From Chamaelirium japonicum (taxonomy: Eukaryota; Streptophyta; Magnoliopsida; Liliales; Melanthiaceae): DNA of 64,000 nucleotides. Each line of letters starts with the position of its first letter. The stretch's first letter is position 1. Under the pieces are notes generated by a model that saw only the letters and a program-made list of their open reading frames with translations, was not told the origin of the DNA and made no database searches. A program made the position numbers and the translations under genes. The stretch is taken from assembly GCA_947650365.1 (NCBI GenBank), contig OX393550.1:50437133-50501132 (forward strand), in the 5' to 3' direction. Shown piece by piece: positions 14,101 to 28,100 of the stretch.

Positions 14101-17100
14101 AGATACCCCGCCTACCCGGACCCTACTTTTTTAAGGTTTTGTCGTATCGGTGTATCTGCATCGTACCTCGTACCCATACCAGTGCTTCTTAGACTAGCAT
14201 AAGCATTCACAAAGTCCAAAAAACCATATGAAGATCATTTCTTCTCTATAAATCTATTCATTAGTTGCCCAATCATAAAATAGCCTCCATTGTTGACCTT
14301 TCCATAATAAATTCAAAATGATCCTCCAATTTCTTGTCATTTTTCTTAATTAACGTTCCATCACCTTCTTCCATAACAAAATAGTGCACATCACATTTAT
14401 TCTTTACAAAGATACAATAATACTTCTCCAATCATTTGACATCCTCCTTTTCAAGATTTCACTAAATAAACCAGTTAAACAAATTAACCAAGTTCCTCTA
14501 AAGATTTTCCAAACTTCAATTGGTATCCATTAGGGCCTAGCGACTTACCCTTTGATCATTTCCAAAGCTGCCAACACTTAAAGTTATTTTGATTAAGCAA
14601 TCGTAAACATGTCAACGCCTTAATTGTGGCTCTTTTAAATGAACTCTTCTAGTAGATTTGTCATTAAATAATAAAAAAAGAGCCTTTCCATTTCTCTTTA
14701 ATCGCACCATTTTTCACCAAAATAGTATTGCCTTGATGCACCTAACTTTATCTATATCTCCGCAATTTTGTTCCCTCACCTTAGGAAATTTATATATTTC
14801 TTGCTCTTCTTCTATAGAAGCCCAACCTAAAATTAGACTTGTTTCTTAGTATCCATATCTTTTTATACCTTTCTGAGTCCTTGATGTCATTTGTCCCATG
14901 ATGTTCCCTTAAGCAAGACCTCATTGCCTTAATTGCCTTTTGGATCTCATCATTCCACAACCAGGTCTCCCATTCACGTGTTGTTTACTTCTAGAAGAAC
15001 TTCTCTAGAGATTTCTTGACATAATTGGCCATATGATCCCATATTATACTTGTGTGGCCCACCCCATGCAAGTAGGGCCCACTGGACACCCCAAAGTCAA
15101 AAAGGGGCTGGGTGAGCCCACCCGCAAGTGGGGTCCACACGGCCCCCTTTTGTGAACCGTGGCCCCCTCCCCTCGGGGAGGTGCGGTCGGTCAAAAAGAA
15201 AATAAAAAAAGGGAAAGGAAAGAAAAGGAAAGAAAAGGAAAGAAAAGAAAAATCTCCATGCATGGGGGAGGTTACGTGGACGTTTACTCAAACGTGAATC
15301 CGAATCGATCCAACGATTCGACGGACAAAACAAGAGATCGGGTTGCCATCGATCGATGTGCAAAATCAGCTCAAATCCCAAAAGATAGAGCTCAATCTAA
15401 CTCATAACTACTTCAAACAAAAAAGGAAAGAGATAATTGTCGATTTCTCTAATAAAGAAAGATCCTAAGTAGTTATAGGGAGAGATCCAAGGGATTCAAA
15501 AAATTCTTCCCATCGAGGATCGGTTTCGGTCTGCCCACCGAGGATTGGTTTCGATCGGTTTTGGAGTTTCGGATCGGAGTTTCGGATCGAATTTTTGGTG
15601 GTTTCGGTTTCTTTTTTTAAGTTTAAAATAATTACAAAATATAAAAATAATATAAAATAATTACATCGGTACCCACTTCATAGTGGTCTTGTTTTCAAAA
15701 GAGCGGGGCTTTTGCTTTACCCCGATTTTTTATCAAAAAGCGGAAAAATCGTGATTCTGAATTTTGGCCAAGTCTGAAGAAAAAAAGAGTTCGTGTGAAA
15801 GAATTTTTTTTATAGATTCAAAATATTTTATTGGACTTTGGGTTTTTAAGTTGATCTTATACTTTTAGATTTTTGAGATTTTTTCGGGTCCAAAATACTG
15901 TGTTTTTTTTCACCGAATTTTCTTTTTTAGCCAAAAGCTGTAAAGTCTGATTTTGTATAGGAACTGAAAAATTACACTTTGATTCCTTTGGATTTTGATT
16001 GTTCTGATATTTTTATTAAATCCAAATGGGGGGTATTTGCTTATTTACATAAAATAACTTCAAGTAAATGGAGAAAATAAAGATCATGTCCTACTTTTAT
16101 TGAGTGCTGAGTTTCAAAACCCGAAACTAGAGGGTTTCGGGACCGGTTCTGGTCGAAACCGATCCGAAATGGCCGAAACGGATCGGTTTCGACCGAAACT
16201 CCAAACCTTGTTCCGCTCGAAGCACGTAAGGGACAAAAGCAATGGAAAAGACTCCTTAGCCTCCAAGAAATCTCGAAACCTTATAAAAACCTCTGTCCTG
16301 AACAATCCCTTTAGAGTCTTGCACGAATAACCGTAGAGACGAGGATCAAAGGGACTCTCCAGAGGATCTCTCCCATAATCTCCTGATAACATCTTCACCG
16401 CCCTGACTCATCACCCCCAAGACCCGGGAGGGCTATAATCTTGTGAGGAGCAATAAAGACGAACCATCTTTTCCGCTCGCCACAAAGGATTCCCTGAAGA
16501 AGTCCTTAAGTAGTCTAGAATTGTTTCTAGTTTATTATTCTTGTAGTTTTCGGACCTCTTATCTGGTAAAGTTTTAGAAGAGTTCTAATCCAGTAGTATA
16601 TTGGATAAGGGAATTTTCAAGTCAATTAAAACTGAATTTAGGGTTTGCTTGAGGGTATCTATACTTGTAAGGGGATTTATAAACCATGAATGAATTATGA
16701 ATAAAATTTCAGTGGTATCTCATCTTTTTTGAGAGAAAGTGCGACTCTTTCTTCAAAACTTTCTTGATGTGATGCCTCAGACTACCTTGGTGAGACTCTT
16801 GTTCCCATATGCGACGTCATAGAACATCTTGGTGAGATGCCTTGATACCTGTTCAAACTTCAAAGTCGGCACTTCTAAAACTCATTTTCCTTAACCTATT
16901 GTTTTGATTTTAATTTATGCATCATTAAATTACTTTCGGCCTAATACTTTATTAATCTTTCAATAGGAGGCTTAGATCCCAACCTAATAGCCCTCATCAG
17001 TCATCATCATTCAAAAATTATGCCACAGAAATGTTCGACAGTGAGCCTTTAATATTTCAATTTGGCCAACAACTATGCATCTGATCGCAAAACCCTTTTA

Positions 17101-19047
17101 AACCAACATAACCACCACCACTAGACTTCATCCCATCTAGAAAGATTTCACTTTGGCCCACATTCACTTTGGTCAACAACTAAACAGCCAACTTTTTTTT
17201 TTTCCCCGTACGAGGTCATTTTTGCCCAAAACATGGGGGTTTGGTTGGCCATAACCTGCAATGGATGCTCGACATGCAATGCATAATAAATCATCGATGC
17301 ATGACTTGGCACACATTTCACTCACTCTGTAGAGTAATATGAATAATCTTTAAGGGACTAAACATTTGAGGTCAATAACATTGTCAATGAGAGGAAATAG
17401 ATTGATATGTATTAAACGGGTGATTGTGGATCTTTAGCTACATGAGTCTGATGCTCATTATTATTTTCCTTTCGCGGCATTGATCGGCCAGGCTTAGATG
17501 CAAATAAACAACTAAACAAAGTTATGAAATGTTGACAAACAAGAAGCAAAAAAACAAAAATCTACAATACTTACTGTTGGAATTTTGAGATAGCCACTAG
17601 GAGTCAAGTGGGCCTGCAATTCGTAAAAGAAAAATTAGAAGTATCCCATATACTTGGTCTCCTATCATTAACTTGAAGAAATTTGCAAAAGCAAAGGAGG
17701 AATCCTATTCCAGGAGAAAAAACAATAAGATGTTAGTTGCAAGCTAGAATCAGGACAATGAGTAATGAAATCCAAACCTGCACATAATTGGAGTAGATCG
17801 CTGCTTTGATGAGGCCATCGACGAGTTTGCACAAGATTCCTGACTGCCACGAGGCAACATTGCAAGAATGATATTAGCCATCATTACAAACAAAGATTAT
17901 TTCCTATTAAAACTCTTCCAAAATTTCAAACATAAACTGGAACCAACATCAAGCTTCCCATCAAGATATTTGTTGCAACTATTCTGTCCATGCACGATTC
18001 TCAAATTGTATGCCTCCACCGACTTAGGAGTCTATGGAACTTTGACAATTTTGTGACAAAGATCAAGGCTACGTGACGATAATTATCAGGGATGAATTAC
18101 CTATATGAATGTTAGCTACTGGAACTATCTATTTGGTGACACTATAGTAGCCTTCATGTGTAGTGCAATATAATTAGTTTATGAAATGAGATGTATGAGG
18201 CTACAGATTGATTAAATCCAAAGAAGTTTCCTTCCATCTTACAGTAATTGTACGAGATACCAACAGGTAGACCACACTTCAGAGTGCAAACAGGACAAAT
18301 ATGAACCAGATATAGCTATGTCCCCATTCATATCTGTTTTTGTCTTTGATGGATATCAATGTAGTCAAAGCGCCGCCTAGGTGGGCACCTAGGCGGTTGA
18401 AGGCCCTAGCACCTAGGTCGTCCCCTTGTCAGGCGGTTTTTACTAGGCAGGTGCTAGGCGGGGAGCTTTAAATTGATGTTTTTCTTTGTTTTTGTTTTCC
18501 AGTTAATCCTTGATATGTTCCCTCCTTTGGTGATGTTGTTTATTATCTTCTATTCTCTAACTTTTTTCTTAATTAGCATCACATACTTTTGTTGTGAATC
18601 GAAGTTATTTCGAAAGTAGACAACCACAAACACTTGAAGATGAGGAAGACCTTTTTGAACACTCCCAAGATTCGGATGAATAAATTGAAGTTGGTGGTGA
18701 TTTTAACGAGGTCATTTTCCAGATGAAATAAACCTTCCTTGAAATAACGATGATGATTTTTGACGTAGAAACATAGAGTTTTGGCATTTTCTTTTTTCAT
18801 GAAAATATCTTTTATTATTGTTTATAGGGATTCAGGAATCAAACCTAATTTCATTTAATGAGATTTTAGAAAATTTGTGGGGAGTCACAAAACTTGCTTA
18901 CATTGACAACTTTCATTTCCATATTTGTTGTAATATTCAATAACTTCATTTACTTGAGCATTTAAAATTATTATCTTTTTTTTTGTCATGCTTAAGTTCT
19001 TGTATGTAAGAACAGTATAGAATATCATTTTATAATAAGGAAACTCA

Positions 19048-19104
<57 letters not shown>

Positions 19105-22100
19105 GCACAAAGTGTCCTTGACTATATTGACCAATACTAAGACGATTACGAATATTAGTTTGATCTTGATTTTATGTCCATTGTTCTTTCAGACTGATGC
19201 AATTGAGATGGGACATTTTTTTGATTTTGCCCTTCCGGACAAAATTAACTTTTGACTCTGATATTTTAACATTTTTCTACCCTTGGGTGTTTAGGTTTTT
19301 TCATTATTTTTCCAACGCTTGTCTCAGAGCCTCGATCGACTCCAAGATGAGCATTTACTATTAACCGAGATGCGGGAGTCATCCTCAAGGTTATAAATGT
19401 CATTTTTGATATCAATTTCGGTCAATCAATAATAGGATTTTTTTTTTCTGAATTTTGAAAAAATGTCAGGAAATTTTGGATTTTGGAAGAAATAAATTCG
19501 GTGGAAAGTTAGAAACATATCGATAGATTTCAAAATTTGTCGATTGATCTCGATAAAATGTCGGTCGATTATGAATCACAAACAATACATATTTGAAGCA
19601 TACAAGGTCAGAAATTTATAATGTTTAAGTATAATGAGAGACAACATCTCTATTAAACATGAAAATAATTGGAATATTTTTCATATAGCTTGCTCTTTTT
19701 ATTAGTATCACGTTGACAAGATTGACATTCCAAAAGGGATGTCTGGGACCTTAAACATTTAAATATCCTACAACTTAACCACTTAAAGTGATAGTTATAG
19801 GAGATCCGTCTCAGCAATAACCTACTAAATTCCAGTCACCAGATTCATCACTACACTACTTCTTATACCATCTCCTTGATGGCATGAGTAGAAGCTCAAA
19901 CCAAGTCATCCGGTTTTATATAAGAGATAGTGCTTAGCAATAACGGTTTGAACCAACAAATGTCAACGGATGTCGACAATGTTGACCACTTAGGCCGAAA
20001 CAATAGACAGATTGAGAAATCAGCATCAACTTTTACCAAATAATCAACAAGGACAGACATTCGACGCATCTGTTAGTCAACAACCTATCGCATCGGCATT
20101 ACCCCCCCAATTTCCTTGTCGGTTCCCTGAAAAGCTTAATTTTGGTCGACATTTGTTGATATTTGAGTCCATGGTTGTCCCACCAATATGACCACAGTGC
20201 ATCTACGTGTGAACTGTGAACCCATTAGGTTAGGTTTGATCGCTTTTTACCCGACCCTAGTTGGTCTCATTTTGGGTCTGTGACAAACCCTAGAGGAGAG
20301 GGTGACAGACAACTAGGGGGGAGAGAATAGAATGAATCTCTCATTAGGCCAATGAGCCAATATAAAGACAATACAATATGAGGCCTCTATACACTAGGTG
20401 TATGTATATCTTAACCCCCCCCCCTCAAACTCAAGGTGGATCCTGCACCAAGAGTTTGCCAATCAAAAACCGAAAACGTGGCATAAGATGTGACTTCGTA
20501 AAGAAGTCTGTTATTTGCCCTATTGAGGAAACGAGGGGAGTGAAATAATCTTGGCATCATACTCCTGTTTGACAAAGTAAGTCAATCTCAATATACTTAG
20601 TCCTCTCATGAAAAACCGGATTACTGGCTATCTGAATGGCACTTTGGTTATTACAATGAAGTGGAGTAGGTCTAGAGAAAACGACACCGAGATCATGGAG
20701 AAGGTGTCAAAGGTGAACTATCTCCTCAGTCGTGGAGGCCAAGGACCTATACTCAGCCTCAGTGCTGGAAAGAGACTACTTTCTACTTCTAACCACGTCG
20801 GGATATTAGCGAATTCCCAAGAAATATGCAGTAACCTCTGGTGGAGCGACGCGTAGTTTCCTTCATTTGAAACTGAGCTCATCAGGCCACGCCACTGAGG
20901 AAACTGAGCTGTCTCAGAGTAGGACCGGAGCTCCCGATCTGTGTGGACAACGATAAGAAAGGCAGCGAACTACGGTGAGTAGCTGCAAACAAAAGCAAAG
21001 CCAAAGCAATCATGGGGCCAAGTATCATGGCTAAAGCGGTCAAGTGGGTGGCGCCGATGTTGAGGGTAGCGAAGCGGGCATAGATCCACGACAGGAAAAG
21101 ACGGAGCAGGCACAGTAGGCAGAGTACCAGGAGTAGTCTCCATACAAGAAGAATCGACATCCAGCGAAAGAGAAGAAAACACAGATTCGACCGACGAGAA
21201 TAGACCTAAGGAAAGGGCGAGAAAACCCGCGGAGGCAAAAGAGGCACAGACGTAGAAGAGGAAACCTCGTAGGAGTCCCCTAGTGAGAGGGAAGTGGACA
21301 AGAAAACTGGTGGAGCTGACGAAGAAGAAGGTGCTAGTTGAGCCAGCAAAGTTGAATCCGGAGGAGGCGAAGCCAGCCCAGGAGAGGAGACCTTGAGAAA
21401 GGTGAGATCCTGAGCCTCAGGAGAGTAGTAGGGTGTATCCTCGATAAAGGAGACGTGTCGAGAGATACACAGATGATGAGCAAGAGGGTCATAGTGGTAA
21501 TACCCTTTATGCTCAGTGCTGATCCTCAGAAGAATGCACTTAGCTGCCTGAGCGGACAACTTTGTGAGCTCATGGGGAGGAAAAAGAACGAAACAGGCGC
21601 ACCCGAACGTACGAAGAGGATTGTAGTCGGGAGTGGTAGAAAGAAGACGCTCATGATGGGACACCTCATCTGGAAGGATCGACGAATGAGTGATGTTGAT
21701 GAGCTCAATAGAGGTCAGAAGGGCCTCAGCCTCGTAGCGCTAAGGGACAGAACCTGAAAGGAGAACGGCACGAGTAGTCGCTAGAATATGGTGATGCTTC
21801 CTTTCAGCAACGCTATTCTGCTCATGGATGTGAGGACACGAGTACTGAAAAATCGTCCCATGGTACTGAATAAGACTGCGCATAGCGGTAGAGCGATAGT
21901 CAAGAGCACAATCAGATCAAAGACCTTGATGCGCCAACAAACTGAGTGTGAATCATGGATGTAAAATCCTCATAGACTTGGAGGATATCCGAATGACGAC
22001 GAAGAAAGTAGACCCCACGTGTAACGACTGTAATCATCCACAAAAGAGACATAATACAAATAACCATTTATAAAGGGGAGAGGAGAAGGTCCCCAAATAT

Positions 22101-25100
22101 CTAAGTGAACAAGATCAAAAGGAGTAGAGTTCTGAGAATTACTAAATGAAAAGGAAAGAGCTGCAACTTTTGCGAGCTTATAGCCGATACAAGTAGACAA
22201 AGATGAAAAATGACGACGACCTAGAGCTCCAGAATGAAGTAATTTATTAAGTTGTGGTTCCGACCACATGACCCAGTCTCCTGTGTCACAGGCAAGAATC
22301 AAAATACCAGCCAGTACGAACCGTATCGGCCGGTTCAAACCGGGAACCAGACTGAACCGCATTGGTATTCAGTCGATGCCGGTCGTGAGGATCAAATTGC
22401 GTAAAAACCGACCGGTCGACCAAATACCGGTTCGAACCGGTTTGAACCGGTCCGGGTATTAAGCATAGTTTTGGGTGTTTTCGTCATTCCGGTTTCATTT
22501 TTTTTGGGCATCTTTCTTCATTCCCACATGAGCTGAAGCTCCATACTAGCTGGATTTGCAAGATTTGAAGCCAAAAACTCGGATTTGCAAGATCAAAATC
22601 ACATTTGAAGGTATGTTTTCATAATTTTTTTTATTTTTCTTTTGTTTTGTTGCATTTATTTTGAAAAAAATCAAATAATTGTGGTGAAAATATTGAAATG
22701 GGCTAGATCTATGCCATCAAAGCTTAGATCTATAGATCTATAAGTATCATCTCCAAATTGCATGATCGGTTCATGCAAATTTGGGGGGTTTTCAATTTTC
22801 CTTTCTTTTTTTGCATTTTTTTTGAAAATAAACCAATTAATTGTGGTGAAAATGTTGATATGGGCCAGATCTATGCCATCAAAGCTTAGATCTATAGATA
22901 TGGATATGCATTTTATTTGCTAAACATGTTAGGAGTCTTAGGACTATGAATTTGTGTTTATTATGTGAAATTGTAAAATATGACTCATGATCGTGTTAGT
23001 TCTGTAACTCATGTTTGTGCAATGGTCATTAATTGTGTTTTGTAATCCCTAAGCATAATACTAGGCTAATCTAACACGTACAATTTAATAACTATATCAA
23101 ATTCCACAATTTGGAATCATATAGTGAATACAGTGACTTTATAACTTAAAATGATCGATTCATACCTATAACTAGTTTACTAATAAAAAAAACATCGCAA
23201 ACCAATATTTTAGATTATTCTGGATTTTTTGGTTATTTTTTCAAAATTTTTTGAAATCAAAAAACAATTCACACCGGTATGGACCGGTTTAGACCGATAC
23301 CGGTTCGTATCACCCGGTTCGAACCGTTTTTCCGACCGGCCGATAATTTGTCCGCGACCGGTATTTTTATACATGGTCACAGGTCGGCATTAGGAGAGAA
23401 CTCCGTAGAAACCATTAGATGACAGAGTCGGAGAGTGAAGAAACTCCTGAGGAAGCTCGTCTGTCCTATGACCTACTCCAATCGGTCGACCAGTACGTAA
23501 ATCCTGCACAAAACAAAAAGATGAGGTAAACGTTATAGAATAGTCGAAATCACACAAAACACTAACAGAATAAGGTGCATGTGAAGTATGGGAGCGTGAA
23601 GCACAGATCAAGGTTTAAAGTTTTATCCGAAACCGATCTGGATCGGCCGGAACGGATCGGTTTCGGTTCGGTCCGGTTCGGAATCTGTCGGGTTTCAACA
23701 AATAGCTTTGGATAAAAGGGAATCGGAGCAGATCGACACAAGATCAAGCGAAACCGTATGATTTCGGACGAAAACAAAGAAAAAAAAGAGAAGGGAGAGG
23801 AGGAGAAGAGAAGAGTGGATATGTAGATCCGCCGGCGTTGCCTCGCCGGTGCCGCCTCACTAGTTCCGCCGCCATCACCTTGCCAGTGCAGTCGCCGTCG
23901 AAGCCAGGTGCTCCCCCTCCCCCCCCCCCCCCCCCCTCGCGTGCACGCACTCAAACCCTAACCCAGGCGAGACCATTGGGATCTTTTTTTTTTTTTGATA
24001 TCAGGCTCTCTTATAACCCTCGTCACTTACTTTATAGGGTAAATTGCACTTTCCCCCCTGAAGTTTAGCTAAAAAACTCTTAACCCCCCATAGTTTATTT
24101 TGTTCCAAATTGATCCCTAAAGTTTTAAATGTTAGCACAATATCCCTTTTGTCAACTACTTAATGTCCTCATTTGGAAATTTTTATCTGATCAAAACTGA
24201 ATTGAAGGGGCAAAATGTAGTTTTTAAACTACAGGGGGGTTAACTGTTTTTGAGCTAAACTTCCGGGAGGGCAAAGTGTAATTTACCCTAATTTATAAGT
24301 TATAAATTATATAACTTATATTACTTATAAGTTATATAACTTATTAAATATACTTATATTTATAACTTATAATCATAACTTTTATAAGTTATAAATATAT
24401 ATGTATATAATATTATATAAATTAAAAAAAATTGAAAAAAAAACCAAAAAATCAAAAAATCAAAATAAGAATAATTATATTTTTAAATTTATTATATTTT
24501 AATTTTTTTAAAAAAATCCGAAACCGAAACCACCGTAACTCCAGCCGAAACCGATCCTCGGGAGTTCGACTTAAACCGAGTTCTCAAACCTTGGCACAAA
24601 TGGTAAGGAAAGATGGCTAGTAAGAGCGGAGGCTGTAGTGATATATCCAAACTATAAGATGGCTAAACGAAAACCATCCGCAGTGTGGATTGGTGATAGG
24701 TGCGTTGCAGGCTGACAGACAGTGAGTAGGGAGACATCTGGAGTCATATGGTGCGATGCACCAAAGTCAAGTATTCAAACAGTAGAACTACCGGGAGAGG
24801 CAGAGAAGGCCAAAGCGCTGAAAGATCTAGGAGGAGTGCCAGACTGCTAAGAGAGTCTAAGCTAAGCTAGTTCCTCATAAATGGATTGAAGATCATCAGC
24901 AAAGACTGAAGAGGCGATAACTGTAGCAATAGAACGTGCTCGACCATGGACCCATCTTTGGTAAATCGGATGCTTTTCTCGATGAAGCGAGTAGCAGGAG
25001 TCCACGACATGACCCGGCTTCTGACAATGGCTGCAGAATGTCTTGCCGCGGGAGGCAGTGGCAGTCAGAGGAGGCCCATAAGCACTCAGTGGACAGGTAG

Positions 25101-28100
25101 AGGGGCCACGTCCATGGTTGACAAGGTCACTACAGATGTAGATTAAGACATCGCTAAAGGCCGACGATGCAGGCTGCGAAAAGGAGAGATCGCAGTGACG
25201 AGGCCGGCGACATCGGGATCGAGGAGGCTGCGGGTTGCAAACATAGGAGGCGACAATGATCATATCCGGCTACAGGTTGGAGGTACAACGGCAACGGGCA
25301 GAGGAGACCCAATCGGTCGCAAGAAGAGCAACATGCGACTGGACCGCATGCAAGGCGCCACTACGGCATTGATAGGAGAGGATGCATGAGGTGTTTGCGG
25401 TAGGCTCATATGTCTCTGTGAGCATAGTTACCAAATCGGGCGTTTTTTTTTTTGAAAAAAACACGTATCGATCCGAAGTAGTAGTAAACAGGAAAAAAAC
25501 TTGTTTTATTGAAAAAAAACGTCCGTACGCATTTTATACGCGTTTGAAACGGAAAAAACGCGTATAAAACACGTCGGGTTTGGTTCAGGTTTAAATTGGG
25601 TTCGGGTTTTATTTTGTTCGTGCTTAATAAACGCATATGCTATATGTTTTGAACTTTTGATCACTTAATGTTGGAAAATGACATGTATACATACTTGGTA
25701 TAATTTTTAAGATTTTTTTTGTTTTTTTCTGATGTTTTCACTTTTTTTTTTTCGTTTTTTCCGTTTTCATCGTACCTTGCCGTTTTTTTTCCCGTTTTCC
25801 GACTTTGTAACTATGTCTGTGAGGATCTGATCGCACAGGATCTGCATAGCTCGAGAGGAGATCACACGGTATTTGCAGTAGATCGGAGCATATCTAGCCT
25901 GAGGGGTGCGGGCTGCAGCTGCGAGCTGATCGCAGGTGGCTCGAACGGAGGCAAGGTGAGACTGGTGCGATAAAGACGGATGCAGGAGGCAGACGACCAA
26001 CGGTTGAAGGCTGGATCACACTCAAGAGGGCGACACGGGGATCGTAGGAGGCTGGCGACTGGCGGCTAGAGGCAGACGGGCAGCGTGGGGCTTGCAGAAG
26101 GCAGGTGGCCAGCAGTTGGAGGCCGGGCCGCGTGCAGGAAGGCGATTTAGGGCTCGCAGGAGGCGGGTGACCGGCAGGCACAAAGACTGATGTGAGCTTG
26201 AGCATCACACAGAAAGAGGGTGCCGATCATAGAGGGTCGGAAGGGGCAAGATGGCATAGACGGTCCGACGAGGCGATGGTCTGGCAAGGCGATCAGATCT
26301 GTAGATCAGCCGGACAGAGACTATTAGATCTACAGGATGTAGGCTCTGTTGTCGATGCAAATGGAAACGAAGGCCGGATCGGCTGAGGGCCTGATTTGTA
26401 GCGCTCGAGAGGATAGGCAGTGAGGACGACTGCCAGTATGAGGCGATGGCGGATCGAGCAGCGACTGCTGGCACGAGGACGGGCGCTGATGGGAGCTCCG
26501 ATCGGAGAAGGCCTGATCAATTGACGAGGCCGGATTGGCGAGGATCAGTAGAGGGGAAGGGAGCCGGTGGTGGCGGTGATCAACCTTGCTCTGATATCAT
26601 GTGACAAACCCTAGAGGAGAGGGAGAGAGAGAGACAGAGGAGAGAGACGGCTAGAGTTTGGGGAGAGAATAAAATGAATCTCTCACTAGGCCAATGGGCC
26701 AATATAAAGGCAATACAATATGTGGCCACACTAGGTGTATGTATATACACATGTATATCTTAAAAGGGTTAGATCTTAACCTCCTTAGGTTTTATTCTTA
26801 TTTGGCTAAAGTTGGGACTTTATTGGATGTCTTACATAAGTTATATAGGTCCCAACTTAAGTTATTTATAGATCTAGACTCATTTAGAAGCCCTGAATTG
26901 ATTCCAATCATGCATCCATTGCAATATAGCCATCCACCCATCCTCCCTTCTCTCTCTATGGTGCATTTAGCTGACTGCACCCCCTCCATTTTTCTGTTCA
27001 TGAGTCATGACTTATGTAATTCCGATCATGCAATTTATCCCCTCTTCTCCAATGAAACACATCGTCCAGCTTCTAACCTTATTCTTCTTTGTCACCATCT
27101 ATCCCTCCGCCTTTTCATCTATTATTTGAGACTGCTTGAAGGCTAAAAGCTTCTCACGACAGCACTTGAGCGGCCATGAGTTAACTTCGATGCTTCAGTT
27201 TCTACTTATTGCATGGGAAATCTTCATCCTTGTACTTGAGTTTTCATTTTCTCTAGCTGCAATCCTTATCAGACCTGTATGTTACCTTGTTTGAGCCCTT
27301 TATTTTTAATCTGAGCCCACCGAGAGCAACTTGCCATAACCTTTTGGATATCACCTTTGTGTTTGCTAAATTGTGGACTGATTAGCATTGATTTATGCTG
27401 AATTTCGATGCTTCAAAACTAAATCTTAAAACAAAGTAAAGAATCAAGTTTTGACCAAAACCTTCCTGTCTTTCTTGCTGTCCTGTTCTGGATAGTAAAC
27501 AAATACTTGGCATTTGCCTCCAAATACGTGCCTAAAGCCTCAAAACTTGCAAGGCACAAGCACCCGCTCATAGTCATATCATTTCACCTCCAATTTCTTC
27601 ATATTTAGTGAGCAAATTGCATCCATAAACTGAACCTAGAGCTTAAAATCAGCAATCTGTATAAAGAATTCAATTCTACGCAAGTCTAATTCTTATCAGA
27701 AACAAATCTAGATACAGATGGAACATAAGCAAACAGGAATATAGATCGGATAATAATATACACATTCAATAAATAAAAATCAAAATAAATATAGAATATT
27801 CGGTATATAAAAAGCATCCATCAAAGAATATAGATCCAGATATTGAAATATGGAGATGAATATTCAATATGGCGTGTGAATACAATTTCTTTCAAATTTA
27901 TTAAAATTCCGTGAATATTTGATATGTAAATAACATATGACAAAAGGGGAATAAGTCAAATATAGATCAAGATATTGAAATATGGAGATGAATATTCAAA
28001 TATACAGCCTAACATGAATATGAGTACAAAATAAGGTTGGATATATTCATATCCGTTTGTGTAGCTACCAACACTCCATTGATGACACCTGAAACTGATA

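Larger units (their letters stand above)
20279..26765 (-). mobile_element. Ty1/copia element A, decayed, in intron 7
   Basis: LTRs start TGTGACAAACCCTAGAGG at 20,279 and 26,600; the flanking 5-bp repeats are GGGTC (20,274-20,278) and GGGTT (26,766-26,770). A primer-binding site (complement of GCTCTGATATCA, 26,588-26,599) and a polypurine tract (complement of C-run plus TCAAACTC at 20,415-20,430) mark minus orientation. Present: RNase H remnant 20,590-20,860, integrase C-terminal/hinge 20,880-21,760, integrase core to 22,290, pre-integrase 23,385-23,600, CCHC knuckle near 25,020. Reverse transcriptase and most of gag are gone. The many stops and three hAT-like insertions (22,293, 23,609, 25,423) make it old. 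Confidence 0.85.

Noticed and set aside
16282-16700. Endogenous pararetrovirus or LTR end suggested by TATAAAA and AATAAA-like signals
   Set aside because: No coding motif, tRNA-primer site or second copy is visible; the signals alone are too common in AT-rich DNA.
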